Shown here piece after piece: positions 1 through 6,166 of a DNA stretch of 25,378 nucleotides (its first letter is position 1; every line of letters begins with the position of its first letter). This DNA is from a virus. The notes beneath the pieces are model-generated. The model did not search any database and had not been told where the DNA came from. It saw only the letters and a program-made list of their open reading frames with translations. The stretch is taken from positions 1 to 25,378 of the IMG/VR virus record IMGVR_UViG_3300021957_000274, one strand, 5' to 3'. The translations under genes and the position numbers were made by a program.

Positions 1-767
1 TCAGGCAGGGTATCGGTGGTTTTGGGTTGCCAGCAGTAATATCAAATCTATTTGATCGCAGTGGTCTCGTAGTTCCGGGGCAACCCGCTAGTGATGCGCG
101 TCGGCAGGACATTGGAATTTTTGATTTTGAAACGCCGAGAAACATGGATGAGTTGGTTTCTTCGGCGCTTCAAGAACAGGCGCCAAGAAGTATAGCTGGG
201 CTGACTGATATTGAAATTTTCGAGCCGTTTACTACTGATGAGGAACGGATGACGGAAGATGCTGTTCGTTATGAAACAGTGTCTCAATTTCCTCCATCGA
301 CTGGTTTCACTAGGCCAGATGATGCGGCTATGCCTACCGTGGCCGAGATTCTTGCTGCGGAGCCGACGGCAGCAACAGCGCCGGTGGCTGGCAGTGTTCT
401 CGTGAATCCCCGTCCGACTGTCACGACACCGGAAACAGCAAACGAACGACTTATGCGCGAACGCCAAGAAACGTTTAACGAGTCACTGCGCCGGCGCGCC
501 GAGGAAACTCAAGGATTCGGCGAAAGAATGAAGACATTTGCAGAGGAAGAAGCTGCACGTATGGAGCGAATAGACGCTCTTCTTGGGGATCCTTCGGATG
601 AAAGGTCGCAACCGGCTCCGGCGTTTCCGCAGGTTGATTTAACATCACTCATAAGTCCCGAGTTTCCTGTTCCGTCGCCAGTGACCCCTCCCCGAGGAAT
701 TGATCCAAGAGCATTATCATTAGCTCAAGAGTTGCAGCGTCTTGCTCGAGAAAGGGCAATGCAATGA
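1..767 (+). CDS. Unidentified phage protein, 5' end missing
   Basis: The frame is open from the left edge of the window, so the true start lies outside; the first in-window start codon (TTG at 27) has no convincing ribosome binding site. The visible 246 residues are acidic and Pro/Thr-rich, with a strongly charged, probably helical stretch about two thirds along (roughly residues 140-190, many Glu and Arg) and a basic helical tail. This looks like the disordered C-terminal part of a larger virion or head-assembly protein. It overlaps the next gene by ATGA (764-767), indicating translational coupling. I do not recognise the family; a portal or other head-gene tail is possible from position but unsupported by sequence. 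Confidence 0.7.
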   Translation, partial: RQGIGGFGLPAVISNLFDRSGLVVPGQPASDARRQDIGIFDFETPRNMDELVSSALQEQAPRSIAGLTDIEIFEPFTTDEERMTEDAVRYETVSQFPPSTGFTRPDDAAMPTVAEILAAEPTAATAPVAGSVLVNPRPTVTTPETANERLMRERQETFNESLRRRAEETQGFGERMKTFAEEEAARMERIDALLGDPSDERSQPAPAFPQVDLTSLISPEFPVPSPVTPPRGIDPRALSLAQELQRLARERAMQ

Positions 768-1132
768 AAATCGAAATCAAACTAATTCCAGACGGACTCG
801 ATCTGGCGAAAGAGATTCAAGACGGTATTCCGGTTGATCAGATGGTCAACGGTGGCGGTGACGATGGTTCTTGTCCTGTCGCAACACAGGACGTGGAGAC
901 CAACGAGGAGAACAAGCGCCTCGCCATGAAAGAGCACCAGTATGGTCCGGCGATTAATCCGGAGTCTTCGTGTGCTGTTTGTGCGTATTATAATGTGTCT
1001 CCGCAAATGCAGCAGTGCATGAAGGATGAGACAGGTGATCTGGGCTACTGCCAGCTTCTCAAGTTCATGTGCATGGGTGAGAATTCATGTGCGGCCTTCG
1101 AAGAGGGCGGACCGATCACAGAGATTATGTAA
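764..1132 (+). CDS. Small Cys-rich protein, HiPIP-like cysteine pattern
   Basis: A 122-residue protein whose C-terminal half carries cysteines at 70, 73, 85, 96, 103 and 109. The first four are spaced C-x2-C-x11-C-x10-C with aromatic residues after the CxxC (CAVCAYY) and Gly-Tyr before the fourth cysteine (GYCQLLKF). This resembles the C-x2-C-x~15-C-x~13-C ligand set of high-potential iron-sulfur proteins, which bind one [4Fe-4S] cluster, but with shorter loops. Zinc binding or structural disulfides are alternatives. There is no signal peptide. It is coupled to the upstream gene by ATGA and is the last gene before the hairpin/promoter element at 1139-1189. Seen: cysteine pattern. Inferred: metal binding. 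Function unknown. Confidence 0.8.
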   Translation: MKIEIKLIPDGLDLAKEIQDGIPVDQMVNGGGDDGSCPVATQDVETNEENKRLAMKEHQYGPAINPESSCAVCAYYNVSPQMQQCMKDETGDLGYCQLLKFMCMGENSCAAFEEGGPITEIM

Positions 1133-1138
1133 AAAAAT

Positions 1139-1189
1139 CCGGTTTTCTTTACATATCCCTTCCCTCATGTATAAAAAACGGGTTTTTTT
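1139..1189 (+). terminator. Long imperfect hairpin with T7 tract, possible terminator
   Basis: CCGGTTTTCTTTACAT (1139-1154) can pair with ATGTATAAAAAACGGG (1167-1182): 16 positions with three mismatches and a 12-nt loop. It is followed directly by seven T residues (1183-1189). A nested small repeat, AAAAAAC-GG-GTTTTTT (1173-1188), is an alternative fold. The stem is AT-rich in the middle, so efficiency is uncertain. It would end the transcript of the upstream genes just before the capsid operon. Confidence 0.45.
1148..1175 (+). promoter_or_regulatory. Candidate sigma70-type promoter for the capsid operon
   Basis: TTTACA (1148-1153) and TATAAA (1170-1175) each differ by one base from the -35 and -10 consensus, with a 16-bp spacer. 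Transcription would start near 1182, leaving only about 8 nt before the ATG at 1190, so the mRNA would be nearly leaderless. This agrees with the absence of a Shine-Dalgarno sequence before 1190. The promoter sits inside the hairpin at 1139-1189. Prediction from sequence only. Confidence 0.4.
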
Positions 1190-1396
1190 ATGGACGTTGT
1201 AGATTTTCTATCAAGGTATCAAAAAACCTTGCAAACACGGGTAGATGACATTAGCATCTCCGTTACTAGCGGTAGTGCTTCCGACATGGAGCAGTATCGC
1301 GCGATGATAGGTGAGATTCAGGGGATCACCTACGCGCTTGATGAACTCAAATCCCTGCTGACAAAGGCTAACTATGACGACGCTTCTAGTACCTGA
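1190..1396 (+). CDS. Small hypothetical phage protein
   Basis: A 68-residue, mostly helical, acidic protein with no cysteine and no membrane segment. Its second half (around the YRAMIGEIQG motif, residues 37-46) reads as an amphipathic helix. The ATG follows a T7 run directly and has no Shine-Dalgarno sequence, which fits either a near-leaderless transcript from the promoter at 1148-1175 or initiation by another route. It overlaps the GroES-like gene by 23 nt, so it is probably the first gene of the capsid operon. I recognise the type as a short protein seen next to head genes in marine phages, but no function is known to me. Confidence 0.75.
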   Translation: MDVVDFLSRYQKTLQTRVDDISISVTSGSASDMEQYRAMIGEIQGITYALDELKSLLTKANYDDASST

Positions 1397-1805
1397 TCAT
1401 ATTCTCCGGCAGCAGCAAGCCAAGAAAAAAGCTGAAGAAGAAGCCTCCAAGAAACCCATAACAGAGCGAATTCCGCAGCCTACTGGCTGGCGGATTCTTG
1501 TCATGCCCTATCAGGGCAGGGCCAAGACTGAGGGTGGAGTGTACGTTCCCGATCAAGCCAAAGACCGTGAAGCACGAGCCACTGTTGTGGCATATGTGGT
1601 TCGTCTTGGGCCACTAGCCTATCAGGATCCGGACAAGTTTGGTCCTGATTGCAAGCCGTGGTGTCAAGAGGGCGACTGGGTTTGTATTGGTCGGTACGCC
1701 GGATCGCGCTTCCAGATTGAAGGTGGCGAGGTCCGTATAATCAATGACGACGAAGTCATTGCAACCATCATCGACCCTGATGATATCAAGACATACGGAG
1801 CCTAG
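1374..1805 (+). CDS. GroES-like co-chaperonin (Cpn10 family)
   Basis: A 143-residue protein. After a charged Lys/Glu-rich N-terminal extension (about residues 11-32), residues 37-135 follow the Cpn10 barrel: GWRILVMP (GroES 'R.lV.p' strand), then KTEGGVYVPDQAK (residues 51-63), matching the GroES mobile loop region 'kT.gGI.lPd.ak', then a VVAYV strand, EGDWVCIGRYAG (GroES 'GD.V.f.ky.G') and a C-terminal 'DDEVIATI' strand (GroES 'dila'). It would cap host GroEL and aid folding of the capsid protein, as gp31 does for T4. It lies directly before the scaffold and capsid genes. The N-terminal extension and a longer loop with two cysteines (93, 97) depart from the roughly 95-residue bacterial GroES. 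Family call strong; specificity for capsid folding inferred from position. Confidence 0.85.
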   Translation: MTTLLVPDHILRQQQAKKKAEEEASKKPITERIPQPTGWRILVMPYQGRAKTEGGVYVPDQAKDREARATVVAYVVRLGPLAYQDPDKFGPDCKPWCQEGDWVCIGRYAGSRFQIEGGEVRIINDDEVIATIIDPDDIKTYGA

Positions 1806-1806
1806 T

Positions 1807-2694
1807 ATGCAAAACAACCTTGCTGAGAAGGAAGAAGAACTGGAAATCGTCGCGGCTGACGAAGAAGAGCAGCCAGAAGATGTTTCACGTGAAACATCTG
1901 AAGACGCCCCGGCGGAGCAAGAAGCAAAACCGGATGAGTTAGAGCAATATTCGGAATCTGTTCAGCGACGTATTTCAAAACTGACAAACAGGTTTCGTGA
2001 AGAAGAGCGTCAGCGTCAGGCGGCTATCGAGTACGCCGAGGCGGTCAAGCAGCAAAATGACGAGCTTCGTGCCCGCATTGACAAGCTCGATCAGTCCTAT
2101 GTTGGTGAGTTTGGCAGTCGCGTAGAAGCAGATGCTGCCGCTGCCAAGGAAGCCTACCGCAAAGCCTATGAAGATGGCGATGCAGACGGCATGTTTGAGG
2201 CACAGCAGCGCATCAGTCGTATCGCTCTGGAGCAGGCTCGGTATGAAGAAGCCAAGCGCCGGAACGAGCAGCGGCAGGAGCAGCCTGCGGCTGATCCAGC
2301 GCCGCAGCAGCGGCAGGCTCAACAGGAGCAGGTCCAACAACCTGATCCAAAGGCTGAAGCATGGGCGTCGAAGAACGAATGGTTTGGCAACGATCAGACT
2401 ATGACATATGCCGCTTTCGGTATTCATCGGCAACTTATTGAAGACGAGGGGTTTGACCCATCTTCCGATGAGTATTATAGTGAACTTGACAAACGTGTTC
2501 GCACGGAGTTCCCGCATAAGTTTGCGGAAGCGAAGCGCGATACTGGACCCAGAGTCGCTTCTGCTGGGTCAACGGCGTCAAAGTCGTCGTCACCAAAGGG
2601 GCGCAGAACAGTCAAACTGACTCCATCGCAGATTGCGATTGCGAAGCGATTGAATGTTCCGCTCGAGGAATATGCCAAGTACGTGAAGGAGTAA
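1807..2694 (+). CDS. Capsid scaffold/assembly-like protein (carries parS in its coding sequence)
   Basis: The ATG at 1807 is preceded by GGAG at 1797-1800 with 6-nt spacing and follows the GroES-like stop, so I prefer it to the in-frame ATG at 1744. The 295-residue product is highly charged and probably elongated: an acidic disordered N-terminus (1-45), a long coiled-coil region (about 48-150, rich in Glu/Arg/Gln/Ala), a Gln/Pro-rich linker (160-185), and a basic C-terminus ending in a short predicted helix-turn-helix (LTPSQIAIAKRLNV). This is the architecture of phage scaffolds, where the basic C-terminal helix binds capsid protein. Position two genes before the decoration and capsid genes agrees. 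Codons 25-31 contain the parS palindrome. The scaffold role is inferred. Confidence 0.75.
   Translation: MQNNLAEKEEELEIVAADEEEQPEDVSRETSEDAPAEQEAKPDELEQYSESVQRRISKLTNRFREEERQRQAAIEYAEAVKQQNDELRARIDKLDQSYVGEFGSRVEADAAAAKEAYRKAYEDGDADGMFEAQQRISRIALEQARYEEAKRRNEQRQEQPAADPAPQQRQAQQEQVQQPDPKAEAWASKNEWFGNDQTMTYAAFGIHRQLIEDEGFDPSSDEYYSELDKRVRTEFPHKFAEAKRDTGPRVASAGSTASKSSSPKGRRTVKLTPSQIAIAKRLNVPLEEYAKYVKE
1878..1899. promoter_or_regulatory. Perfect parS-like ParB-binding palindrome
   Basis: TGTTTCACGTGAAACA at 1881-1896 is the 16-bp consensus of bacterial chromosomal parS, the loading site for the ParB CTPase clamp. The symmetry extends three more bases on each side (AGA...TCT), giving a perfect 22-bp palindrome. 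It lies in codons 25-31 (Asp-Val-Ser-Arg-Glu-Thr-Ser) of the scaffold-like gene, in its acidic disordered N-terminus. I found no second copy in the window and no parA or parB gene here. Chance occurrence of a given 16-mer in 25 kb is about 6 in a million. Binding by host ParB is inferred. Confidence 0.75.
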
Positions 2695-2698
2695 GGTT

Positions 2699-3157
2699 AT
2701 GGCTGATAGAAAACCACGCGAAGCAACAACTCGCGCAAACACTCAGCGGCGCAAGCCCTGGACCCCGCCTTCTAAGCTAGAGGCACCCGAAGCACCCGCT
2801 GGTTACCAGCATCGTTGGGTCAGAACTCACCTCCGTGGTGACGACGACAAAACCAACGTACACGCGAAGCTCCGTGAGGGGTGGGAACCAGTACGTGCAG
2901 ACGAGTACCCCGAGATGGGAGATCGCTATCCAGTGATCGAGGAAGGCAAGAATGCTGGGATTATTGGCGTAGGCGGCTTGATGCTGTGTCGAATTCCAGA
3001 GGAAACGGTCGAAGAGAGAACTGAATACTATCGGGAACAGACCCGCAATCAGATGCGTTCCGTTGACGAAAACCTTATGAGGGAACAACATCCCTCAATG
3101 CCTATCCACAACGATAGGCAGAGTCGTGTAACCTTCGGGGGAAAAGATTCCTCCTAA
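2699..3157 (+). CDS. Conserved-type hypothetical head-region protein
   Basis: A 152-residue hydrophilic protein starting after a strong AAGGAGTAAGG ribosome binding site. It has a basic Arg/Thr/Pro-rich N-terminus (1-28), a small folded core (about 35-105) with RWVRTHLRGDDD and GGLMLCRIPEE motifs, and a charged helical C-terminus (105-135, many Glu/Arg). There is no membrane segment. It sits between scaffold and decoration genes, so a head-assembly or minor capsid role is likely. I recognise this layout from marine phage capsid modules but know no function. Its last 80 nt can fold into three consecutive stem-loops (see the entries at 3079-3120 and 3137-3154). Confidence 0.75.
   Translation: MADRKPREATTRANTQRRKPWTPPSKLEAPEAPAGYQHRWVRTHLRGDDDKTNVHAKLREGWEPVRADEYPEMGDRYPVIEEGKNAGIIGVGGLMLCRIPEETVEERTEYYREQTRNQMRSVDENLMREQHPSMPIHNDRQSRVTFGGKDSS
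3079..3120 (+). other. Two adjacent perfect stem-loops inside a gene end
   Basis: GAGGGA-ACAACA-TCCCTC (3079-3096) and TGCCTATC-CACAAC-GATAGGCA (3099-3120) are perfect inverted repeats, each with a 6-nt A/C-rich loop, separated by two bases. There is no T tract, so they are not intrinsic terminators. They lie in coding sequence just upstream of the putative decoration protein gene. An RNA-processing, mRNA-stability or protein-binding role is possible. Confidence 0.5.
3137..3154 (+). other. Third stem-loop before the decoration gene
   Basis: GGGGGAA (3137-3143) pairs with TTCCTCC (3148-3154) around an AAGA loop with one G-T wobble. It overlaps the stop of the 2699-3157 gene and lies about 20 nt before the next ATG (3174). 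It has no T tract. Together with the two hairpins at 3079-3120 it forms a run of three structures. Confidence 0.4.
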
Positions 3158-3173
3158 CCTATGAGGTAGAGCA

Positions 3174-3806
3174 ATGGCAAATGCCAATGTTGGCTTCGGT
3201 TTGAAGCCCATCAATACCGCTGGTAGCACTCCTGCTACTTCCGGTACTAATGCATACTTCATTGACAGTGCTGCAAGCGCGATCTTTCAAGGTTCTCCGG
3301 TCATCGCAACTGACGGCGGCGAAATCGCCGTCTCTAGTTCTGCTTCCGGTGACACTCTGAAGTTCGTGGGCGTATTCGCTGGCTGTGAGTATGTTTCTTC
3401 AACGACCGGCAAAAAAGTCTGGTCTAACTACTGGCCTGGTTCGGGCGCGGACACTAACTTCGATATCATCGGACATGTGTACGACAACCCGATGCAGCGT
3501 TTCGTCGTCTGTTCTGACGCATCGCTGACCAACAAGGCTGGTGCAATCGCAACCATCTTCGAGCTTGCTGAGTTCTCTGCTGAGACAGGTAAAGGCGCGG
3601 ACGATGGTAGCACGACCACTGGTATCTCGGCTGCACAGCTTGACGTATCGACTGTGGACGCTGCTGATCTTTCGCATCCGCTGAAGATCGTTGGTGTTCT
3701 GGACGATCCGGAGAACGCTGACTTCACCGCCGCCGGCATCCCGCTGATCGTGATGATCAATAACCATGCGCTTTTGGCCGGCTCGGCTGAAGCGACTGTA
3801 GCATAA
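3174..3806 (+). CDS. Putative head decoration/capsid-stabilising protein
   Basis: A 210-residue, beta-rich, Ala/Ser/Thr/Gly-rich protein beginning MANANVGFGL, immediately upstream of the major capsid gene, with a GAGGTAG ribosome binding site. Small beta proteins in exactly this position are usually decoration or capsid-stabilising proteins, and the codon choice here is of the same well-adapted type as in the capsid gene (many GAC, ATC, CTG, CGT), consistent with an abundant product. Features seen: a conserved-looking FVGVFAGCEY strand (about residue 63), a Trp-Ser-Asn-Tyr-Trp-Pro-Gly segment (about 83-89), and a C-terminal SHPLKIVGVLDDPEN segment. No membrane segment. Role inferred from position and composition; it could instead be a minor capsid protein. 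Confidence 0.7.
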   Translation: MANANVGFGLKPINTAGSTPATSGTNAYFIDSAASAIFQGSPVIATDGGEIAVSSSASGDTLKFVGVFAGCEYVSSTTGKKVWSNYWPGSGADTNFDIIGHVYDNPMQRFVVCSDASLTNKAGAIATIFELAEFSAETGKGADDGSTTTGISAAQLDVSTVDAADLSHPLKIVGVLDDPENADFTAAGIPLIVMINNHALLAGSAEATVA

Positions 3807-3820
3807 GGGGGTAGTGAGTT

Positions 3821-4735
3821 ATGGCTATTTCTCGCGCACAACTCGCCAAAGAGCTTGAGCCTGGCCTCAACGCCCTCTTTGGTATGGAATACAACCGCTA
3901 CGAGGGTCAGCATGCTGAAATCTTCGACACCGAAGGCTCAGATCGAGCATTCGAGGAAGAGGTCATGCTGTCGGGTTTCGGTGCCGCACCGGTTAAAAAC
4001 GAAGGCGCTGGAATCTCGTTCGACGACGCAAACGAGGCGTATACTGCACGGTATACCCACGAGACCGTCGCAATGGGTTTCTCGATCACCGAGGAAGCTG
4101 TTGAGGACAACCTCTACGACCGTCTAGCATCTCGCTACACTCGTGCCCTCGCCCGTTCGATGGCACACACCAAGCAAGTTAAGGCCGCTTCCGTTCTTAA
4201 CAACGCTTTCACCGCAGGCGCAACTGCCGGCGGCGACGGTGTAGCACTCTGTGATGCTTCGCACCCGCTTACCAGCGGTGGCACTTTTGCCAACGAGCCG
4301 TCCACTGCGGCAGACCTGAACGAAACTTCGCTCGAAGATGCGCTGATCAACATCGCAGGCTTCGTCGATGAGCGTGGTCTGGTCATCGCACTGCGTGGCA
4401 TGAAACTGATCATTCCGCGTCAGCTTCAGTTCGTTGCAGAGCGTCTGCTGGTATCGAACCTTCGTGTCGGCACTGCCGATAACGATGTTAACGCCCTGAA
4501 GTCGATGGGTATGCTTCCGGAAGGTTACGTAGTCAACGACTACCTGACCGACACCGATGCGTTCTTCATCAAGACTGACGCTCCGAATGGCCTCAAGCAC
4601 TTCGAGCGTATGCCTCTGGCGACCAACATGGACCCGGATTTCGACACCGGCAACATGCGCTTCAAGGCACGTGAGCGTTACAGCTTCGGATTCTCGGATC
4701 CTCGCTGCGTATTCGGTTCGCCGGGCGCAGCCTAA
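3821..4735 (+). CDS. Major capsid protein (HK97-fold, Mu gpT-like)
   Basis: A 304-residue protein with the hallmarks of the Mu gpT-like major head subunit family: an N-terminal helix region (AQLAKELEPGLNALFG), the segment ETVAMGFSITEEAVEDNLYD (about 86-105), a cluster DGVALCDASHPLTSGG (about 139-154), the helix and strand pattern ALRGMKLIIPRQLQFVAERLL (about 190-210), and a C-terminal ARERYSFGFSDPR strand typical of the HK97 P-domain closure. Strong GGGGGTAG ribosome binding site and codon usage suited to high expression. It forms the capsid shell; the GroES-like, scaffold-like and decoration-type genes are upstream. It is followed by two hairpins, one a terminator, so it probably ends the operon. 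High confidence. Confidence 0.88.
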   Translation: MAISRAQLAKELEPGLNALFGMEYNRYEGQHAEIFDTEGSDRAFEEEVMLSGFGAAPVKNEGAGISFDDANEAYTARYTHETVAMGFSITEEAVEDNLYDRLASRYTRALARSMAHTKQVKAASVLNNAFTAGATAGGDGVALCDASHPLTSGGTFANEPSTAADLNETSLEDALINIAGFVDERGLVIALRGMKLIIPRQLQFVAERLLVSNLRVGTADNDVNALKSMGMLPEGYVVNDYLTDTDAFFIKTDAPNGLKHFERMPLATNMDPDFDTGNMRFKARERYSFGFSDPRCVFGSPGAA

Positions 4736-4737
4736 AC

Positions 4738-4753
4738 GAGGAAACATTTCCTC
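4738..4753 (+). other. Hairpin directly after the capsid gene stop
   Basis: GAGGAAA (4738-4744) and TTTCCTC (4747-4753) form a perfect 7-bp inverted repeat around CA, three bases after the capsid stop codon. It precedes the terminator by six bases and may protect the 3' end of the capsid mRNA. No T tract of its own. Confidence 0.45.
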
Positions 4754-4759
4754 CCCACT

Positions 4760-4789
4760 GGGGGCCGCGATTGCGGCCCCCTTTTTTTT
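4760..4789 (+). terminator. Strong Rho-independent terminator after the capsid gene
   Basis: GGGGGCCGC (4760-4768), loop GATT, GCGGCCCCC (4773-4781), then eight T residues (4782-4789). The 9-bp, fully GC stem with a T8 tract is a textbook intrinsic terminator. It ends the capsid operon and separates it from the small virion-protein genes. Confidence 0.92.
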
Positions 4790-4832
4790 CGGGTATTATG
4801 CTCTTGTCCCTGACAGATTCATTGTGAATCTG
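4771..4832 (+). promoter_or_regulatory. Weak promoter candidate and leader hairpin before the 4858 gene
   Basis: TTGCGG (4771-4776) and TATTAT (4794-4799) are 17 bp apart and could act as a poor -35 and good -10, giving a start near 4806. The leader would then hold a perfect hairpin, CAGATTCA-TTG-TGAATCTG (4814-4832), flanked on both sides by the sequence TGACA. The hairpin has no T tract. It could be an operator, a leader stabiliser or a processing site. Promoter low confidence; hairpin clearly present. Confidence 0.35.
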
Positions 4833-4857
4833 ACACTAGCCACGACAGGAGTACAAA

Positions 4858-5073
4858 ATGGCTAATACTACTTTCACCGGTGCCGTCCGTTCTGAGAACG
4901 GTTTTAAGGACATCACCAAAAACGCTACCACGGGTGCAGTGACCGAGAACATTTCGATCACGCATGACGGAACCAACAGTGTCGTGATCCTCACTGATCT
5001 TCCGACATCTGATCCGTCCGTTGCTGGTCAGCTTTGGAGCAACTCAGGCGTCGTAACCGTCTCCGCAGGTTAA
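4858..5073 (+). CDS. Small virion-type protein with LPTSDP C-terminal motif
   Basis: A 71-residue beta-rich protein with an AGGAG ribosome binding site 8 nt upstream. The N-terminal half (TGAVRSENGFKDI, TENISITHDG) looks like short tail-fibre or decoration strands. The C-terminus contains LPTSDPSVAGQLWSNSG followed by a Val-rich strand. This end recurs in altered form at the C-terminus of the gene at 24189-24419 (LPTSATGLESGALYNDSG). I know this motif from the ends of several small phage structural proteins, but not its function. First gene after the capsid terminator. Probably a virion component. Confidence 0.75.
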   Translation: MANTTFTGAVRSENGFKDITKNATTGAVTENISITHDGTNSVVILTDLPTSDPSVAGQLWSNSGVVTVSAG

Positions 5074-5084
5074 GGAGATAGGTT

Positions 5085-5354
5085 ATGGCTGGTCCAGTAA
5101 AAGCCTACAACGCGACGGGAACCGGGGCTGTTGGTCCCGGTCGTTCACGTATCAAGCAGATCGGCGTGTATTGCACCGCCGCTGGCGCATTCACAATCAC
5201 AGACGGAAACGGTGGTGCAACTCTGTTGCAGCAGAAGTTCCCGGCTGGTCACACACTTCTTAACATCCCCGGTGATGGTATTATCGCGGAGAACGGAGTG
5301 TATGTGAGCGCAATCTCTGGTACGGCTTCTGAACTAACCATCTTCCTCGCGTAG
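5085..5354 (+). CDS. Small beta-rich structural protein
   Basis: An 89-residue Gly/Ala/Thr-rich protein with strands such as IKQIGVYCTAAGAFTITDG and a hydrophobic C-terminal strand. AAGGAG lies 8 nt before the ATG. There is no signal peptide, membrane segment or catalytic motif. It reads like a compact beta-sandwich similar in style to the 116-residue protein at 11977. It lies in a run of small virion-type genes between capsid and connector genes, so a decoration or tail-surface role is likely. Family not recognised. Confidence 0.7.
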   Translation: MAGPVKAYNATGTGAVGPGRSRIKQIGVYCTAAGAFTITDGNGGATLLQQKFPAGHTLLNIPGDGIIAENGVYVSAISGTASELTIFLA

Positions 5355-5365
5355 GGGAAATAAAA

Positions 5366-6166
5366 ATGACTGTCCACGAGATAAGATCTATATCTCAGGT
5401 AGGCACAAGCGAACCGTTTGAGCTACAGGTTTCTCGTGGGCAGATTCCCGGTCACTACTTTGTTCACAAGTTTGGCTACAACTCCGTCATAGGCACTGAC
5501 ACGGAAACCGTTTGGGCGCAAGGCGGTTTGTATGTCTACCCGACAACAGCATCCACGATGTATATTTCAAGCAGTTCTACCGCCGACACTTCTGCGGGAA
5601 CAGGAGCTAGAACAGCGACTGTTTCTGGCTTGGATGCAAATTTTGACGAAATAAGCGAAACAGTCTCCTTGAATGGTCAAACAGGAGTGCAGCTAAACGG
5701 CGCTTTAAACTGGTATCGTGTTAATCGGGTTGTTGTAAACACCGCAGGATCTGGTGGTGCTAATGCAGGCGTTTTGTATGTGGGAACTGAAGCTACTCCA
5801 ACAGGAGGCGTTCCAGTAAATAAATATGCTACAGTTGCTATTGGTGACAATCAAACCTTGATGTGCCTCTGGACAGTTCCAAGAGGATACACTGCCTATC
5901 TTCACCAAAAAGATGTTTCAGCTTCTTCCTCCGCAGGTAAGTTTGCTATTTTTTCATTACTCGCTAGACCAGATGGCGGCGTTTTCAACATAAAAGACAG
6001 GGTTGTTTTAGCCAACAACAGCACGGCTATTTCTTATTGGAACCCCATTCCTTTCACGGAAAAAACAGATGTTGAAATTAGAGCGCAGGCTGATTCTGCG
6101 GGGGGCACAATTACAGCTTCCGCCACGTTAGACGTTACATATATTAAGAACGATTCGAGGCTCTGA
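5366..6166 (+). CDS. Probable virion structural protein
   Basis: A 266-residue beta-rich protein starting MTVHEIRSIS with a GGGGAAATAAAA leader. Visible features: RGQIPGHYFVHKFGYN (about 25-40), a Ser/Thr-rich middle, a GLDANFDEISETVSLNGQTGV strand pair (about 87-107), and WTVPRGYTAYLHQKDVS (about 169-185). The pattern of 'distribution of measured quantity plus tail' strands is one I associate with structural proteins of marine podoviruses and T4-like cyanophages, but no enzymatic motif is present. Its DNA is visibly richer in A+T than the capsid genes (for example around 5941-6060), suggesting different ancestry. Overlaps the next gene by TGATGG. Confidence 0.7.
   Translation: MTVHEIRSISQVGTSEPFELQVSRGQIPGHYFVHKFGYNSVIGTDTETVWAQGGLYVYPTTASTMYISSSSTADTSAGTGARTATVSGLDANFDEISETVSLNGQTGVQLNGALNWYRVNRVVVNTAGSGGANAGVLYVGTEATPTGGVPVNKYATVAIGDNQTLMCLWTVPRGYTAYLHQKDVSASSSAGKFAIFSLLARPDGGVFNIKDRVVLANNSTAISYWNPIPFTEKTDVEIRAQADSAGGTITASATLDVTYIKNDSRL

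Noticed and set aside
1744-1806. Upstream in-frame start for the scaffold-like gene
   Set aside because: It lies within the GroES-like gene, whereas ATG 1807 has GGAG at 6-nt spacing right after the GroES-like stop.
1802-1987. Reverse-strand open frame spanning the parS site (reads MFHVKH across the palindrome)
   Set aside because: No ribosome binding site, opposite to all other genes, and fully inside the scaffold-like gene. The peptide only reflects the palindrome.
4124-4747. Long reverse-strand open frame opposite the capsid gene
   Set aside because: Shadow of the capsid gene's codon bias; the capsid protein is recognisable on the + strand.
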